Shown here: in pieces, positions 9,330 to 17,615 of the stretch
Layout: each line of letters starts with the position of its first letter
Position numbering within the stretch: position 1 is the first letter of the stretch
Assembly (NCBI GenBank): GCA_903939115.1
Contig: CAJAFV010000077.1
Location: 1 to 64,000 of the forward strand
DNA length: 64,000 bases
Reading direction: 5' to 3'
Origin: an uncultured Geobacteraceae bacterium
GTDB lineage: Bacteria; Desulfobacterota; Desulfuromonadia; Geobacterales; Pseudopelobacteraceae
Program-made: the position numbers and the translations under genes
Notes under the pieces: generated by a model
Seen by the model: only the letters and a program-made list of their open reading frames with translations
Databases searched by the model: none
Told to the model about the DNA's origin: nothing

Positions 9330-9677
9330 ATGGGAATAGAGGTCTATGTCGGGCAGATTTCCGGTTCGGTTAACGAAGATGAACTGCGGAAATTGTTTTC
9401 AGTTGTTGGTACCGTTGCATCAGTTCATCTGGTCATTGATCCTGTTTCGGGAGAATCGCGCGGGTGCGGCTATGTCAGGATGTCAACCGAGGAAGAGGCC
9501 AGAGAAGCCATTGATCTCTTGAACGGGGCCAAGCTCGGTGATCGTCAGATCGTGGTTAAAAATGCCCCGCCGAAAAATTTTGTGAAGCAGGGACCGCCCG
9601 GCGGCGGCCGGGACACCCGTTCTGGCCGTGGCGAACGTCAGCAGAGTACGACAAAGCCTGTAAAAAAGGGGCATTAG
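9330..9677 (+). CDS. RRM-domain RNA-binding protein
   Basis: 115 residues. A single RNA recognition motif covers residues 3 to 80, with RNP2 VYVGQI and RNP1 RGCGYVRM; the tail is Gly/Arg/Pro-rich (PGGGRDTRSGRGERQQ), as in bacterial and cyanobacterial glycine-rich RRM proteins. These bind single-stranded RNA and are often cold-responsive. It starts 12 bases after the second cytochrome stop, so it may be cotranscribed. A weak ACCGG/CCGGT hairpin with four T's follows at 9694 to 9717. A second RRM protein is encoded at 58757 to 59443 and shares the CGYVRM form of RNP1. Confidence 0.9.
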   Translation: MGIEVYVGQISGSVNEDELRKLFSVVGTVASVHLVIDPVSGESRGCGYVRMSTEEEAREAIDLLNGAKLGDRQIVVKNAPPKNFVKQGPPGGGRDTRSGRGERQQSTTKPVKKGH

Positions 9678-9776
9678 CATCGTTTCCCTCCCTACCGGTT
9701 GAATCTTCGCCGGTTTTCTGCTACAAGAACAGCTACTTTCTCCCTCTGGATTTTGTTACCCCGGAAAAAGGACTTC

Positions 9777-11036
9777 ATGAATCGATACCTGCACACATTA
9801 TCCTGCCTGCTGATTTTCTGCCTGCTCATGCCTCTTCCTGTGATGGCGTCCAAAAAGAAAATAGTTGCCTTCAGTGAACAAACCTCCGCAAGCACACGCC
9901 CCCCCGCTGTTCTTAATGAGATGAAGCACTGGTCCAACCCTGATTACACGCGTATTTCGCTCGAGTTTGACCGGGACGTTACCTGGGAAACACACGAGCT
10001 CGGCAAGGGTGCTCCCGGCAAGCCGGGTCGGGTGTATATCGATCTGAAACGAACCAGACTGGGGAAAAGTGTCAAGGATATCACCATCGGTGACGGGTTG
10101 CTGAAAGGTGCCCGTGTTGGACAGTACAAGCCTGAAGTGGTGCGGGTGGTACTGGATACGGAAAATATCAAAGACTATAAAATATTCCCGCTGTCTGATC
10201 CGGCGCGCCTGGTGATTGATGTCCGGGGCGAACGGCCGACGGAAATATCACGTCTGGAGCCGGTTGTCAGCGCCATGCCGGAACGGGTGGTCGTGCCGAA
10301 ACTTGATGAACTGTCCGCTGAAACTGAAAAGAAAATCAAAATTCCGAAAAAACCGCTCATTTCAAAAATAAGACGGATTGTGGTTGACCCGGGGCACGGG
10401 GGGCACGACCCGGGAGCGGTCGGCGCGAGCGGTCTTCAGGAAAAAGATGTCGTGCTGGCGATCGGACTCAAGTTGCGGGAGATGTTCAAGGAAGAGTTGG
10501 GCCTGGACGTCGTCATGACACGTTCGACTGATGTTTTTATCCCGCTCGAGGAGCGTACTGCAATCGCCAATAAGGTGGGTGCTGACCTGTTCGTGTCGGT
10601 ACACGCCAATGCCGCGTCAAACCGTGCGGCATCGGGAATAGAGACCTATTATCTCAATCTGGCCAAGACCGACAAGGTTGCGCAGCTGGCTGCCAAAGAG
10701 AACGGTACATCACTTGAAAAGGTCAGTGTGCTGCAGGCCATTCTGTTCGATCTGATGGCGAATTACAAATTGAACGACTCGGCTCATCTGGCCGATGAAG
10801 TACAAAAATCCCTCCACAAAAAAATCCGCAGCCGTTACAGCGATGTAAAAAATCTGGGTGTCAAGCAGGGCCCTTTCTATGTTCTGGTAGGAGCGTCCAT
10901 GCCGAGTATCCTCGTTGAAACAGCCTTCCTCTCAAATGCGACGGAAGAGTCCCGCCTTAATGACCCCGCCTATCAGGCTATGGCCGCCGAAGGTATTTTT
11001 GAGGGTGTCCGCAGCTACATCATCAGCTTGAAATAA
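9777..11036 (+). CDS. amiC: N-acetylmuramoyl-L-alanine amidase (AMIN + Amidase_3)
   Basis: Periplasmic zinc amidase that removes stem peptides from peptidoglycan during cell separation. The start at 9777 has AAAGGA at the right distance and yields a clean signal peptide (MNRYLHTLSCLLIFCLLMPLPVMA). An AMIN domain lies at about residues 45 to 150 (WSNPDYTRISLEFDRDV). The Amidase_3 domain begins at IVVDPGHGGHDPGAVG, with zinc-binding His and Glu in family positions, SVHANAA in the middle, and LVETAFLSN near the C terminus. The symbol is by domain plan; AmiA/B/C assignment is not certain. Confidence 0.92.
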   Translation: MNRYLHTLSCLLIFCLLMPLPVMASKKKIVAFSEQTSASTRPPAVLNEMKHWSNPDYTRISLEFDRDVTWETHELGKGAPGKPGRVYIDLKRTRLGKSVKDITIGDGLLKGARVGQYKPEVVRVVLDTENIKDYKIFPLSDPARLVIDVRGERPTEISRLEPVVSAMPERVVVPKLDELSAETEKKIKIPKKPLISKIRRIVVDPGHGGHDPGAVGASGLQEKDVVLAIGLKLREMFKEELGLDVVMTRSTDVFIPLEERTAIANKVGADLFVSVHANAASNRAASGIETYYLNLAKTDKVAQLAAKENGTSLEKVSVLQAILFDLMANYKLNDSAHLADEVQKSLHKKIRSRYSDVKNLGVKQGPFYVLVGASMPSILVETAFLSNATEESRLNDPAYQAMAAEGIFEGVRSYIISLK

Positions 11037-11058
11037 GAAAAATAGCACGTAGGGTGTA

Positions 11059-11592
11059 TTACTTCCCTGACGGCTTCTGTGCGAGTGCCTGTGCAATCGT
11101 CACACGCACGTCAGGTTCAGTATTCTCGGTTTGAGACAGGTATAAGGAATTAACCGCTACCAGCAGTGCGTTGAGTTTGTCCAGGTCAACCACGTTTGAG
11201 CCGGGTAGCGACTCTGTTTCGGTGAGGTTGTGCGGGCAGCAGTCGCTGCTGCGGACACCATCGACAGAATAGATGATCGGTAACCCGTGAGTCCGGCAGA
11301 TTATCGGTCTGGCTTTGTAGAGCAGGCAGTGATTGTGCAGCAGGAGTGGGCAGCGTTCACCTTCGGCATGTTCTGCAACGTGCCGAAGAATTTCATCTGC
11401 CTGGAATTCGGGGAGTTTTTTCAGCGATTCCCACATCGCTGCTGCTTCCACAGGGAAAATGGTAATTGAAGTACAACAGGAACTGCAGCCTGCGGAACAG
11501 GTAATCTGATCCCCGAGGAGTTCCGCAATAGCACTGCAGAGTGCATCTACCCGGGAAGTCAGCTTTTTGTAGTTGTCGAGAATGTCGGGCAT
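11059..11592 (-). CDS. YkgJ-like Cys-cluster protein
   Basis: 177 residues. The N-terminal part has CSAGCSSCC, and the later part has CPLL, CLLY, CRTHGLP and CC, which is the CxxxCxxCC layout of the YkgJ/UPF0153 family of putative zinc- or iron-chelating proteins. Function is not established in the family. It lies 20 bases downstream of prfA on the same strand and is likely cotranscribed. Confidence 0.82.
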   Translation of the reverse strand: MPDILDNYKKLTSRVDALCSAIAELLGDQITCSAGCSSCCTSITIFPVEAAAMWESLKKLPEFQADEILRHVAEHAEGERCPLLLHNHCLLYKARPIICRTHGLPIIYSVDGVRSSDCCPHNLTETESLPGSNVVDLDKLNALLVAVNSLYLSQTENTEPDVRVTIAQALAQKPSGK

Positions 11593-11612
11593 TGTGGTAC
11601 CCTCGGAGTAAA

Positions 11613-12683
11613 TTAATTCCCCTCGCTTTGCGCCTTCAAAGCTTCCATCTGATAAAAAGCCCTCAGCGCATCGGTAATTTCAGCAATATCACCCGTCATG
11701 ATAGAATCGAGGCGGTACAGCGTCAGGCCGATGCGATGATCGGTCATGCGTCCCTGCGGGAAGTTGTAGGTGCGGATGCGCTCGCTCCGGTCGCCTGAGC
11801 CGACCTGCTGCTTGCGATTGGCGGCCATTTTCGAATCCTGAGCCTGCTGGATTGTGTCGAGAATGCGTGTCTTCAGAACCTTCATAGCTGTGGCACGGTT
11901 CTTTATCTGACTCCGCTCCTCCTGGCAGGCAACAACCGTGCCGGTTGGCAGGTGGGTAATGCGCACCGCCGAGTCCGTTGTGTTGACGTGCTGGCCGCCG
12001 GCGCCGGAAGAACGATACACATCGATCTTCAAATCATCCGGGCGGATATCGATATCAACATCTTCAGCTTCCGGCATGATTGCCACAGTACAGGCGCTGG
12101 TGTGGATTCGCCCCTGTGCTTCGGTTTCGGGAACCCGCTGAACGCGGTGGGTGCCCGATTCGTACTTGAGTTTCGCGAAAACGCCGGTACCCTCAACGGA
12201 GGCGATGATCTCCTTGTAGCCGCCCCGTTCGGATTCTGACGCCGAGACAACTTCAACTTTCCAGCGGTTGGTGTCGGCGTAGCGCGAATACATGCGGAAC
12301 AGGTCGCCGGCAAACAGTGCTGACTCGTCTCCACCGGTGCCGGCACGGATTTCGAGAATGACGCTCTTGTCGTCGTTCGGATCTTTGGGAAGCAGCAGCA
12401 GCCTGATATCGGCGTCAAGCTGCTCCTTTTCACTCTCCAGGCTCTTCAGCTCGTCTTCAGCCATCTCTTTCATGTCAGGATCAGCCAGCAGTTCCCGGTT
12501 GTCGGAAATATCGGCCAATACTTTCCGATAGCGGCGATAAGCCGCTACCAGTTCGCTCAAGTCTGAATGCTCACGAGAGAGTTTGCGGAACTCCGGCTGG
12601 TTGGAAATAACGGTCGGGTCCGACAGCAGCGCTTCCAGTTCCTGATAGCGCCGCTCCAGTTCTTCTATCTTGTCCATCATCAT
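11613..12683 (-). CDS. prfA: Peptide chain release factor 1
   Basis: Class I release factor for UAA/UAG stop codons. It contains the catalytic GGQ loop in [20 protein letters not shown], the upstream [15 protein letters not shown] segment, and a [17 protein letters not shown] segment between. The codon-recognition PxT-type tripeptide lies between these regions, as in RF1. Length (356) is normal. Three consecutive ATG codons make the exact start ambiguous (12683, 12680 or 12677) and none has a strong ribosome-binding site. prmC, its usual neighbour, is not adjacent here. Confidence 0.95.
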   Translation of the reverse strand: MMMDKIEELERRYQELEALLSDPTVISNQPEFRKLSREHSDLSELVAAYRRYRKVLADISDNRELLADPDMKEMAEDELKSLESEKEQLDADIRLLLLPKDPNDDKSVILEIRAGTGGDESALFAGDLFRMYSRYADTNRWKVEVVSASESERGGYKEIIASVEGTGVFAKLKYESGTHRVQRVPETEAQGRIHTSACTVAIMPEAEDVDIDIRPDDLKIDVYRSSGAGGQHVNTTDSAVRITHLPTGTVVACQEERSQIKNRATAMKVLKTRILDTIQQAQDSKMAANRKQQVGSGDRSERIRTYNFPQGRMTDHRIGLTLYRLDSIMTGDIAEITDALRAFYQMEALKAQSEGN

Positions 12684-13164
12684 ACGTTGTCGTCCATCGC
12701 CAGTTGGCGGTGTTTCTTGTTCCCTTATCAGGCCGGGCAGTATAACCCATTATATCTATCATCCCAAATAAAAAAGGCGCTCATTCTTTAGCGGCTGCGG
12801 AGGCCTGTTTATACAAATTTATATAATAGTATCCAATGGTATACGGCAGTATACGAATAAAACTGGATAATTGTCTTTGAGCTTAAAGGTTTCATCCGCC
12901 TTTATCTTTATTTATCCCTGTAAAAAGCCTTTTATTTAACAGGGCCCTAAAGAGGCCTAAAGGATAAAAGGATAAAAGGATAACGGCAAAGACAAAACGT
13001 TTTTTGCTTAAACTTAATAAATTTTAACAACATTTCGGTCCCGGATCGTCCGGGTTGGGAGTAACGGTGTCAGCAGGATTCAATCTGGGACGGGAAAAAG
13101 ATCATTTTTTTGCCACTGCATCATGATTCTTGAAAAATAGATCTATATGAGGTAGCATCAACCC
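12684..13164. other. Intergenic region with palindromes and an 8-bp repeat
   Basis: No gene is supported. It is AT-rich and contains a GTATAC-GGCA-GTATAC palindrome at 12839 to 12854, a CCCTGT/ACAGGG inverted repeat at 12916 to 12944, and a short tandem run of GGATAAAA units at about 12960 to 12982. The promoter of prfA (leftward) and that of the small ORF at 13165 (rightward) must lie here. Confidence 0.5.
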
Positions 13165-13362
13165 ATGAAAACGACACAGTATAAAATATCTAAAAAATCA
13201 TCATACATCGTCGGAGCACCACTTCCGGGCAAACTGCCAAAAAAGGCGATTGATTTTTTTGCTCATGCAGTGACTCCACGGCGTGCCTTTGAGATTGCCG
13301 AGCAAGTAGAAAGAATTGCCGCAAAGAACAATCCCAACTCACAAGTGAAACGTGCCAGTTGA
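13165..13362 (+). CDS. Small basic protein paired with a GNAT-like gene
   Basis: 65 residues, not recognised. It is Lys-rich with a stretch AVTPRRAFEIAEQVERIAAKNN that looks like one amphipathic helix. Its last 11 bases overlap the start of the following gene, the arrangement expected for translational coupling. Taken with a GNAT-like partner it resembles the geometry of acetyltransferase toxin-antitoxin pairs, but it has no recognisable ribbon-helix-helix domain, so that reading is speculative. Confidence 0.5.
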   Translation: MKTTQYKISKKSSYIVGAPLPGKLPKKAIDFFAHAVTPRRAFEIAEQVERIAAKNNPNSQVKRAS

Positions 13363-13822
13363 GCTGAAACTTGTCAAAGGCGCTGACCTTGCCCCCGGTG
13401 CGTTCCTGCAGCGCTGGCAGTGTCGTCGTTCAGAGATCGTCGCTGTCAAGCAAGCCGCAAAATTTACATCTAATAATCACGCCAGACTACATTCCCTCTC
13501 CGTTAATGGTCTTGATCACGGATTTGTAACCGTCGGCATTCATCAACATCAATATCAGAAACAATTTCACCTGCATGTCATTTATCTTTTTGTATCTGTC
13601 CCATTCAGGAAAAAGAAAATTGCTGAACTTGAAGGTTTGCAAGCTTCTGAATACATGATGGGGAATGTAATTTCACAAGCATTAGAAATGGCAACATTTA
13701 TCCCCCTCAGCTCAATTGTCCTTGAGACCGCTTCAGACAAGCTCTATCCCCTCTATGAATCGCTAGGGTTCTCCAAAGTGCCCGGTATGTCAGGCTGGAT
13801 GTCACTCCCCCTGCCGCATTGA
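13352..13822 (+). CDS. GNAT-fold acetyltransferase-like protein
   Basis: 156 residues. The order of predicted elements fits a GNAT fold: strand pair HGFVTVGIHQHQ and FHLHVIYLFVSVPFRKKKI (position of motif A), a helix containing MMGNVISQALEMA, then SSIVLETASDKLYPLYESLGFSKV, the typical motif-B tail in which Leu-Tyr-x-x-Gly-Phe closes the domain. The classic Q/RxxGxG/A pyrophosphate loop is not obvious, so catalytic ability is uncertain. It overlaps the 65-aa gene upstream. Confidence 0.55.
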   Translation: MPVELKLVKGADLAPGAFLQRWQCRRSEIVAVKQAAKFTSNNHARLHSLSVNGLDHGFVTVGIHQHQYQKQFHLHVIYLFVSVPFRKKKIAELEGLQASEYMMGNVISQALEMATFIPLSSIVLETASDKLYPLYESLGFSKVPGMSGWMSLPLPH

Positions 13823-13855
13823 TCGTTTACGCTAACGTACCGAAGAAAAAGTAAA

Positions 13856-14731
13856 CTAAATAATCTTGTTCAGCGGATACTCTATGATCCCCTCAGCGCC
13901 CAGTTTGATGAGCTCCGGAACAACCCGGCGGACCTCTTTCTCAGACAGAATGCTCTCGATTGAGAGCCAGTCTGAGTTGTAGAGATGCGATACCGTGGGG
14001 TTTTTGAGGCTTGGAAGCAGTCGGGTGATCGCCTCTACCCTGTCGGCAGGTGCATTCATTTTTAAGCCGACCATCCCTTCGGCAGCCAGCGATGATTTCA
14101 GCAGTGTGGCGATCTGGTCGATTTTTGCCCGTTTCCACGGATCTGCCCATGCCGCCTTACTGGCCAGCAGGACCGGTACCGACTCCATCAGTTCACAGAC
14201 GATGCGCAGGCCGTTCGCTTTTATCGTGGATCCGGTTTCGGTTACTTCGACGATGGCATCGCAGAGTCCGTCAACAACTTTTGCCTCGGTAGCGCCCCAG
14301 GAAAACTCGACGGTGACCGGGATATTACGCTCGGCAAAATAGCGCCGGGTAAAGCCGACCAGTTCGGTGGAAATAGTCGCTCCGTGAAGATCTTCCGGTT
14401 TCTGCACCTTTGAATCACCGTTGACTACCAGCACCCAGCGCGCCGGACGGCGTGACACCTTGGAATAGACCATTTCACAGACTTCAACCACGTCAGATTC
14501 ATTTTCGCGCACCCAGTCGCGGCCGGCAATACCGGCATCAATCGTCTGCCGCTCAACATAGCGGGCCATCTCCTGCGGCCGGATCAGTTTGCAGTTCATC
14601 TCGGTATCATCAACCCCGGGAAAATAGCTGCGGGAGGAGATGCTGATCTGCCAGCCGGCTTTCTTGAACAGCCCGACAGTTGCGTCTTCAAGGCTTCCCT
14701 TGGGGATGCCGAAATTTAATACGTTGGACAT
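13856..14731 (-). CDS. hisG: ATP phosphoribosyltransferase, long form
   Basis: First enzyme of histidine synthesis; joins ATP and PRPP. 291 residues, the long HisG form with a C-terminal ACT-like regulatory domain (HisG_C, about residues 215 to 288) that binds histidine, so no HisZ partner is needed. The catalytic part contains [20 protein letters not shown], the substrate-binding [11 protein letters not shown] and [15 protein letters not shown] (PRPP loop). It is 15 bases downstream of hisI on the same strand, with GGGAG before its ATG. Confidence 0.95.
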   Translation of the reverse strand: MSNVLNFGIPKGSLEDATVGLFKKAGWQISISSRSYFPGVDDTEMNCKLIRPQEMARYVERQTIDAGIAGRDWVRENESDVVEVCEMVYSKVSRRPARWVLVVNGDSKVQKPEDLHGATISTELVGFTRRYFAERNIPVTVEFSWGATEAKVVDGLCDAIVEVTETGSTIKANGLRIVCELMESVPVLLASKAAWADPWKRAKIDQIATLLKSSLAAEGMVGLKMNAPADRVEAITRLLPSLKNPTVSHLYNSDWLSIESILSEKEVRRVVPELIKLGAEGIIEYPLNKII

Positions 14732-14746
14732 ACTCTCCCTCTCTCT

Positions 14747-15127
14747 TTACGCTTTTTTATAGACTTCGTTCGGATCGAACAGCGGGTTTGAATGCTCCAC
14801 CCATGCCCCGTTTTCCCATTTAACATAAAAACAGCTGCGGTTGCCGGTATGACATGCGGCCGGGCCGTTCTGCCGTACTTTGATGACGACCGTATCGGCG
14901 TCACAGTCGGTCAGCACTTCCATGACATCCTGTGTATTGCCGGACTCTTCGCCCTTCATCCAGTATTTGTTGCGTGTGCGGCTGAAGAACCAGGTTTTGC
15001 CGTCCTTCAACGTCAAATCAAGGGTCTTTTTATCCATAAAGGCCACCATCAGAACTTCACCGTTCTCATAGTCCTGGATAATGGCGGGGATGAGTCCCCC
15101 CATCTTGTCAAAATCGATCTCAATCAC
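14747..15127 (-). CDS. hisI: Phosphoribosyl-AMP cyclohydrolase
   Basis: Third step of histidine synthesis; opens the adenine ring of PR-AMP. 126 residues, single-domain HisI with no HisE part. Motifs: [33 protein letters not shown], the metal-binding [11 protein letters not shown] and a late [10 protein letters not shown] with the zinc-binding Cys and His. The start is a GTG preceded by AAGGAG. A terminator for the upstream kinase lies just before it, so hisI and hisG form their own unit. The other his genes are not in the window. Confidence 0.95.
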   Translation of the reverse strand: MIEIDFDKMGGLIPAIIQDYENGEVLMVAFMDKKTLDLTLKDGKTWFFSRTRNKYWMKGEESGNTQDVMEVLTDCDADTVVIKVRQNGPAACHTGNRSCFYVKWENGAWVEHSNPLFDPNEVYKKA

Positions 15128-15173
15128 GGTGCTCTCCTTCTGGCAAAATAAATGGTGCTTTCGTAAAATCTAA

Positions 15174-15208
15174 AAGAAAAACGCCCCGAAATTGTCAGAG
15201 CGTTTTGT
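15174..15208 (-). terminator. Terminator of the kinase gene at 15305, upstream of hisI
   Basis: On the minus strand AAACGCTCT pairs with GGGGCGTTT (with two G-U pairs) around a 9-base loop and is followed by TTCTTTT. On the plus strand the inner pairs become mismatches, so the minus orientation is favoured. Confidence 0.7.
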
Positions 15209-15304
15209 GACGTGGTATTGATAAAAATATTCGTGGCAGCGTCTGCTTCTCTCAAATTCCTAGTCGTTTCGTGTACCATGAATCAGGGACATTGTCAAAA
15301 AATA

Positions 15305-17248
15305 TCACGCCTCCAGTAGAACTCTCCGTATTTCAGCATCAAGCGCGGACATATTGTACGGTTTGCGGATGAAGCCGGAATGGTGATACTCGGTGACGCG
15401 GTCACCCAGTTCATTTTCGTTGAAACCGCTGGCAAGAATCACCATAGCCCCGGGCCTGATGCGGTGCAGTTCAGCCATGGCAGCCAAGCCATCCATATTC
15501 GGCATGGTCAGGTCCATCAATACGAACGTAATCTCATCAGCATGTTCACGGAACTTTGCCACCGCATCAAGGCCGTCACAGGCGGTTATAACCGAGAAGC
15601 CGCAGAGCGACACCATTTTGGTGCAGACCCTCAGGACGGACCTCTCGTCGTCGACAACCAGGACCAGGCCGGACATCGCCTTCTCCGCAGCCACCACCTG
15701 TGCCGGAACTTCAACTTCGTTCAGATACACCAGGGAGGCCGGTTGCGAACCTGCTGACGGAAACAGAGCCCTGAAGGTCGTGCCGATACCCTGACAGCTC
15801 TCCACGTACAGGGCTCCGCAGTGTGTTTTCATAATGCCGAGCACCGCCGACATACCGAGGCCGCGCCCGGTAAATTTGGTTGTAAAGAAAGGATCGAAGA
15901 GGCGTTTCAGGGTTTCCTCACTCATACCGCAGCCGCTGTCACTGACTTCCAGGAATACATAGAGTCCCGCCTCCGGTTTTTCCTCCAGCAGACTGGCATT
16001 CAGAAAAACCTGGTCGCAGTCCTGAACTCCGGTCGCGAGTCTGATGGTACCCGATGGCCCCGTAATGGCTTCTGCCGCGTTTGTGATAAGGTTCATCACC
16101 AGCTGCTGCATATGCGCTTCATCTGCCAGTATGAACGGTAATTCCGGAGAAAGGTCCTGTTCCGTTGAAATCGCGATAGATATGGCCGCCTTCAGCAGAT
16201 CGGAGTTGTCTCGTACCAGTTTATTCAGATCCAGCTCTTTTTTGATAATAATCCCTTTGCCGACATACGTCAGCATCAAGCCGGTTAAAAGAGCCGCACG
16301 TTTAGCCGAATTCATGGCGTTATCGATATATTTTAGCGGTACCGGATTCGCATCAAGCTTCAGTGCCGCCAGTTCCATATTGCCGAGAATTGACTGCAGT
16401 AGGTTGTTGAAGTCGTGGGCAATACCCCCCGCCATAACCCCCAGACTCTCCAGTTTTTGACCATGGAGCGTCTGTCGCTCAATATTCAGGCGCTCTGTAT
16501 GGAGGCGAATATTTTCCTCACCGCGGATCTGCAGCATTTCGGCAAGCCTGTTGATGGCACGCGCCGCTCTGGCCGGTTCATCATCTGATTCAATCGTTAT
16601 CCGTGTGGTAAAATCACCGTCCTGCATAATCTGTATGCCGTGCATCAGGGTATTGAAAGAGCGTGTCAGCTTCTGCAGCACCAGAAAGCTGAGGAGAGTA
16701 ACGGTCAGCCAGAAGATGATGGCGGCGGCAGAGGAAAACAGCGCAATGTGAAGGATGGTGCGTGACAAGTCATCAGTACTTCGTTCAATGCGGACGCTGC
16801 CGATCAGGGCTGTCGCCGTATCGTGTCCTCCAGCCAGACTCTCTTCGACAGAGCCGACCAGAGGGTTGCTGCGAACTTCAGCAGTGTGGCTTATGAAAGC
16901 GGTCGGGGTGGAGCTGTTTTTGCCATTGCCCTGAACTTCGGCCAGTACCGTGCCGTCCGGCGCGGATATCACGACTGCGCGGATTTCAGCGGTTCGGGCT
17001 ACCTGCTCGGCCAGTGTGCGTAATACAGACACGTTCCTGGCATACAGCGGGAGTCGTATTGAATCAGCCAGGTTCTCAGTCCGCAAACCGAGTTGTTCGG
17101 CCGCTTCGTGACGGGTTGTCCGGATTTCCCGGGTGACGTACAGAGCGGTCAGCAGGAAGGCGATCAGGAAGGTTATCAGGGTGAAGATACAAAAAAGTTT
17201 GAATTGGAAGCTGGTGCGGAATTTTGACCATCGTGTCTGTGGTTGCAT
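15305..17248 (-). CDS. Hybrid sensor histidine kinase with receiver domain
   Basis: Inner-membrane sensor of 647 residues from ATG 17248; a TTG at 17263 would add five. Order: TM1 (about 16 to 40), a periplasmic segment of roughly 120 residues, TM2 (about 168 to 192), HAMP, HisKA with the phospho-acceptor His in GGIAHDFNNLLQ (about residue 278), HATPase_c with GMSEETLKRLFDPFFTT and GRGLGMSAVLG, and a C-terminal receiver with VLVVDDE, LMDLTMPNMDG and the Lys in FIRKPY. The HDFNNLL form marks the NtrB/DctB-like kinase subgroup. It is divergent from the TonB receptor gene, whose substrate may be what it senses (inference). Confidence 0.9.
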   Translation of the reverse strand: MQPQTRWSKFRTSFQFKLFCIFTLITFLIAFLLTALYVTREIRTTRHEAAEQLGLRTENLADSIRLPLYARNVSVLRTLAEQVARTAEIRAVVISAPDGTVLAEVQGNGKNSSTPTAFISHTAEVRSNPLVGSVEESLAGGHDTATALIGSVRIERSTDDLSRTILHIALFSSAAAIIFWLTVTLLSFLVLQKLTRSFNTLMHGIQIMQDGDFTTRITIESDDEPARAARAINRLAEMLQIRGEENIRLHTERLNIERQTLHGQKLESLGVMAGGIAHDFNNLLQSILGNMELAALKLDANPVPLKYIDNAMNSAKRAALLTGLMLTYVGKGIIIKKELDLNKLVRDNSDLLKAAISIAISTEQDLSPELPFILADEAHMQQLVMNLITNAAEAITGPSGTIRLATGVQDCDQVFLNASLLEEKPEAGLYVFLEVSDSGCGMSEETLKRLFDPFFTTKFTGRGLGMSAVLGIMKTHCGALYVESCQGIGTTFRALFPSAGSQPASLVYLNEVEVPAQVVAAEKAMSGLVLVVDDERSVLRVCTKMVSLCGFSVITACDGLDAVAKFREHADEITFVLMDLTMPNMDGLAAMAELHRIRPGAMVILASGFNENELGDRVTEYHHSGFIRKPYNMSALDAEIRRVLLEA

Positions 17249-17410
17249 GAAGTACTTTCTCAATAGCTGGATAGTTCTTTGCAGCAGTTATAGATGCAGA
17301 GAATCCTTGGAACAGTCTCAAAAATGAATATCATGACCATATCCTTATAGCAACAAAGATTTGTATTCATTAAAATATGATGTTTGGTCAGGTCAGGAAC
17401 TGAAAGCGTC

Positions 17411-17499
17411 TCGCGCAAAGGCGCAAAGAAAGTCTAATACTATAAATTCATTCGATTTACCTGATTGGAGACATCATTAATCCTTGCGCCTTTGCGCGA
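17411..17499. repeat. 16-bp perfect inverted repeat with AT-rich spacer
   Basis: TCGCGCAAAGGCGCAA at 17411 to 17426 is the exact reverse complement of 17484 to 17499, with 57 bases between. It lies in the 340-base gap between the divergent kinase and TonB receptor genes. It may be a dispersed repeat in this genome or a regulatory site; the spacing is long for a terminator and no T-run follows. Confidence 0.6.
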
Positions 17500-17615
17500 A
17501 AAAATGACTTGTATACAAAGTCAGGAATAACTGCTAGAAGAAACTCGCTCTAAACTAGAAGACGCCGTACAAATCCACCACACGTTTTTTGTTGTTGTCA
17601 TCATTGGGGACTTGT

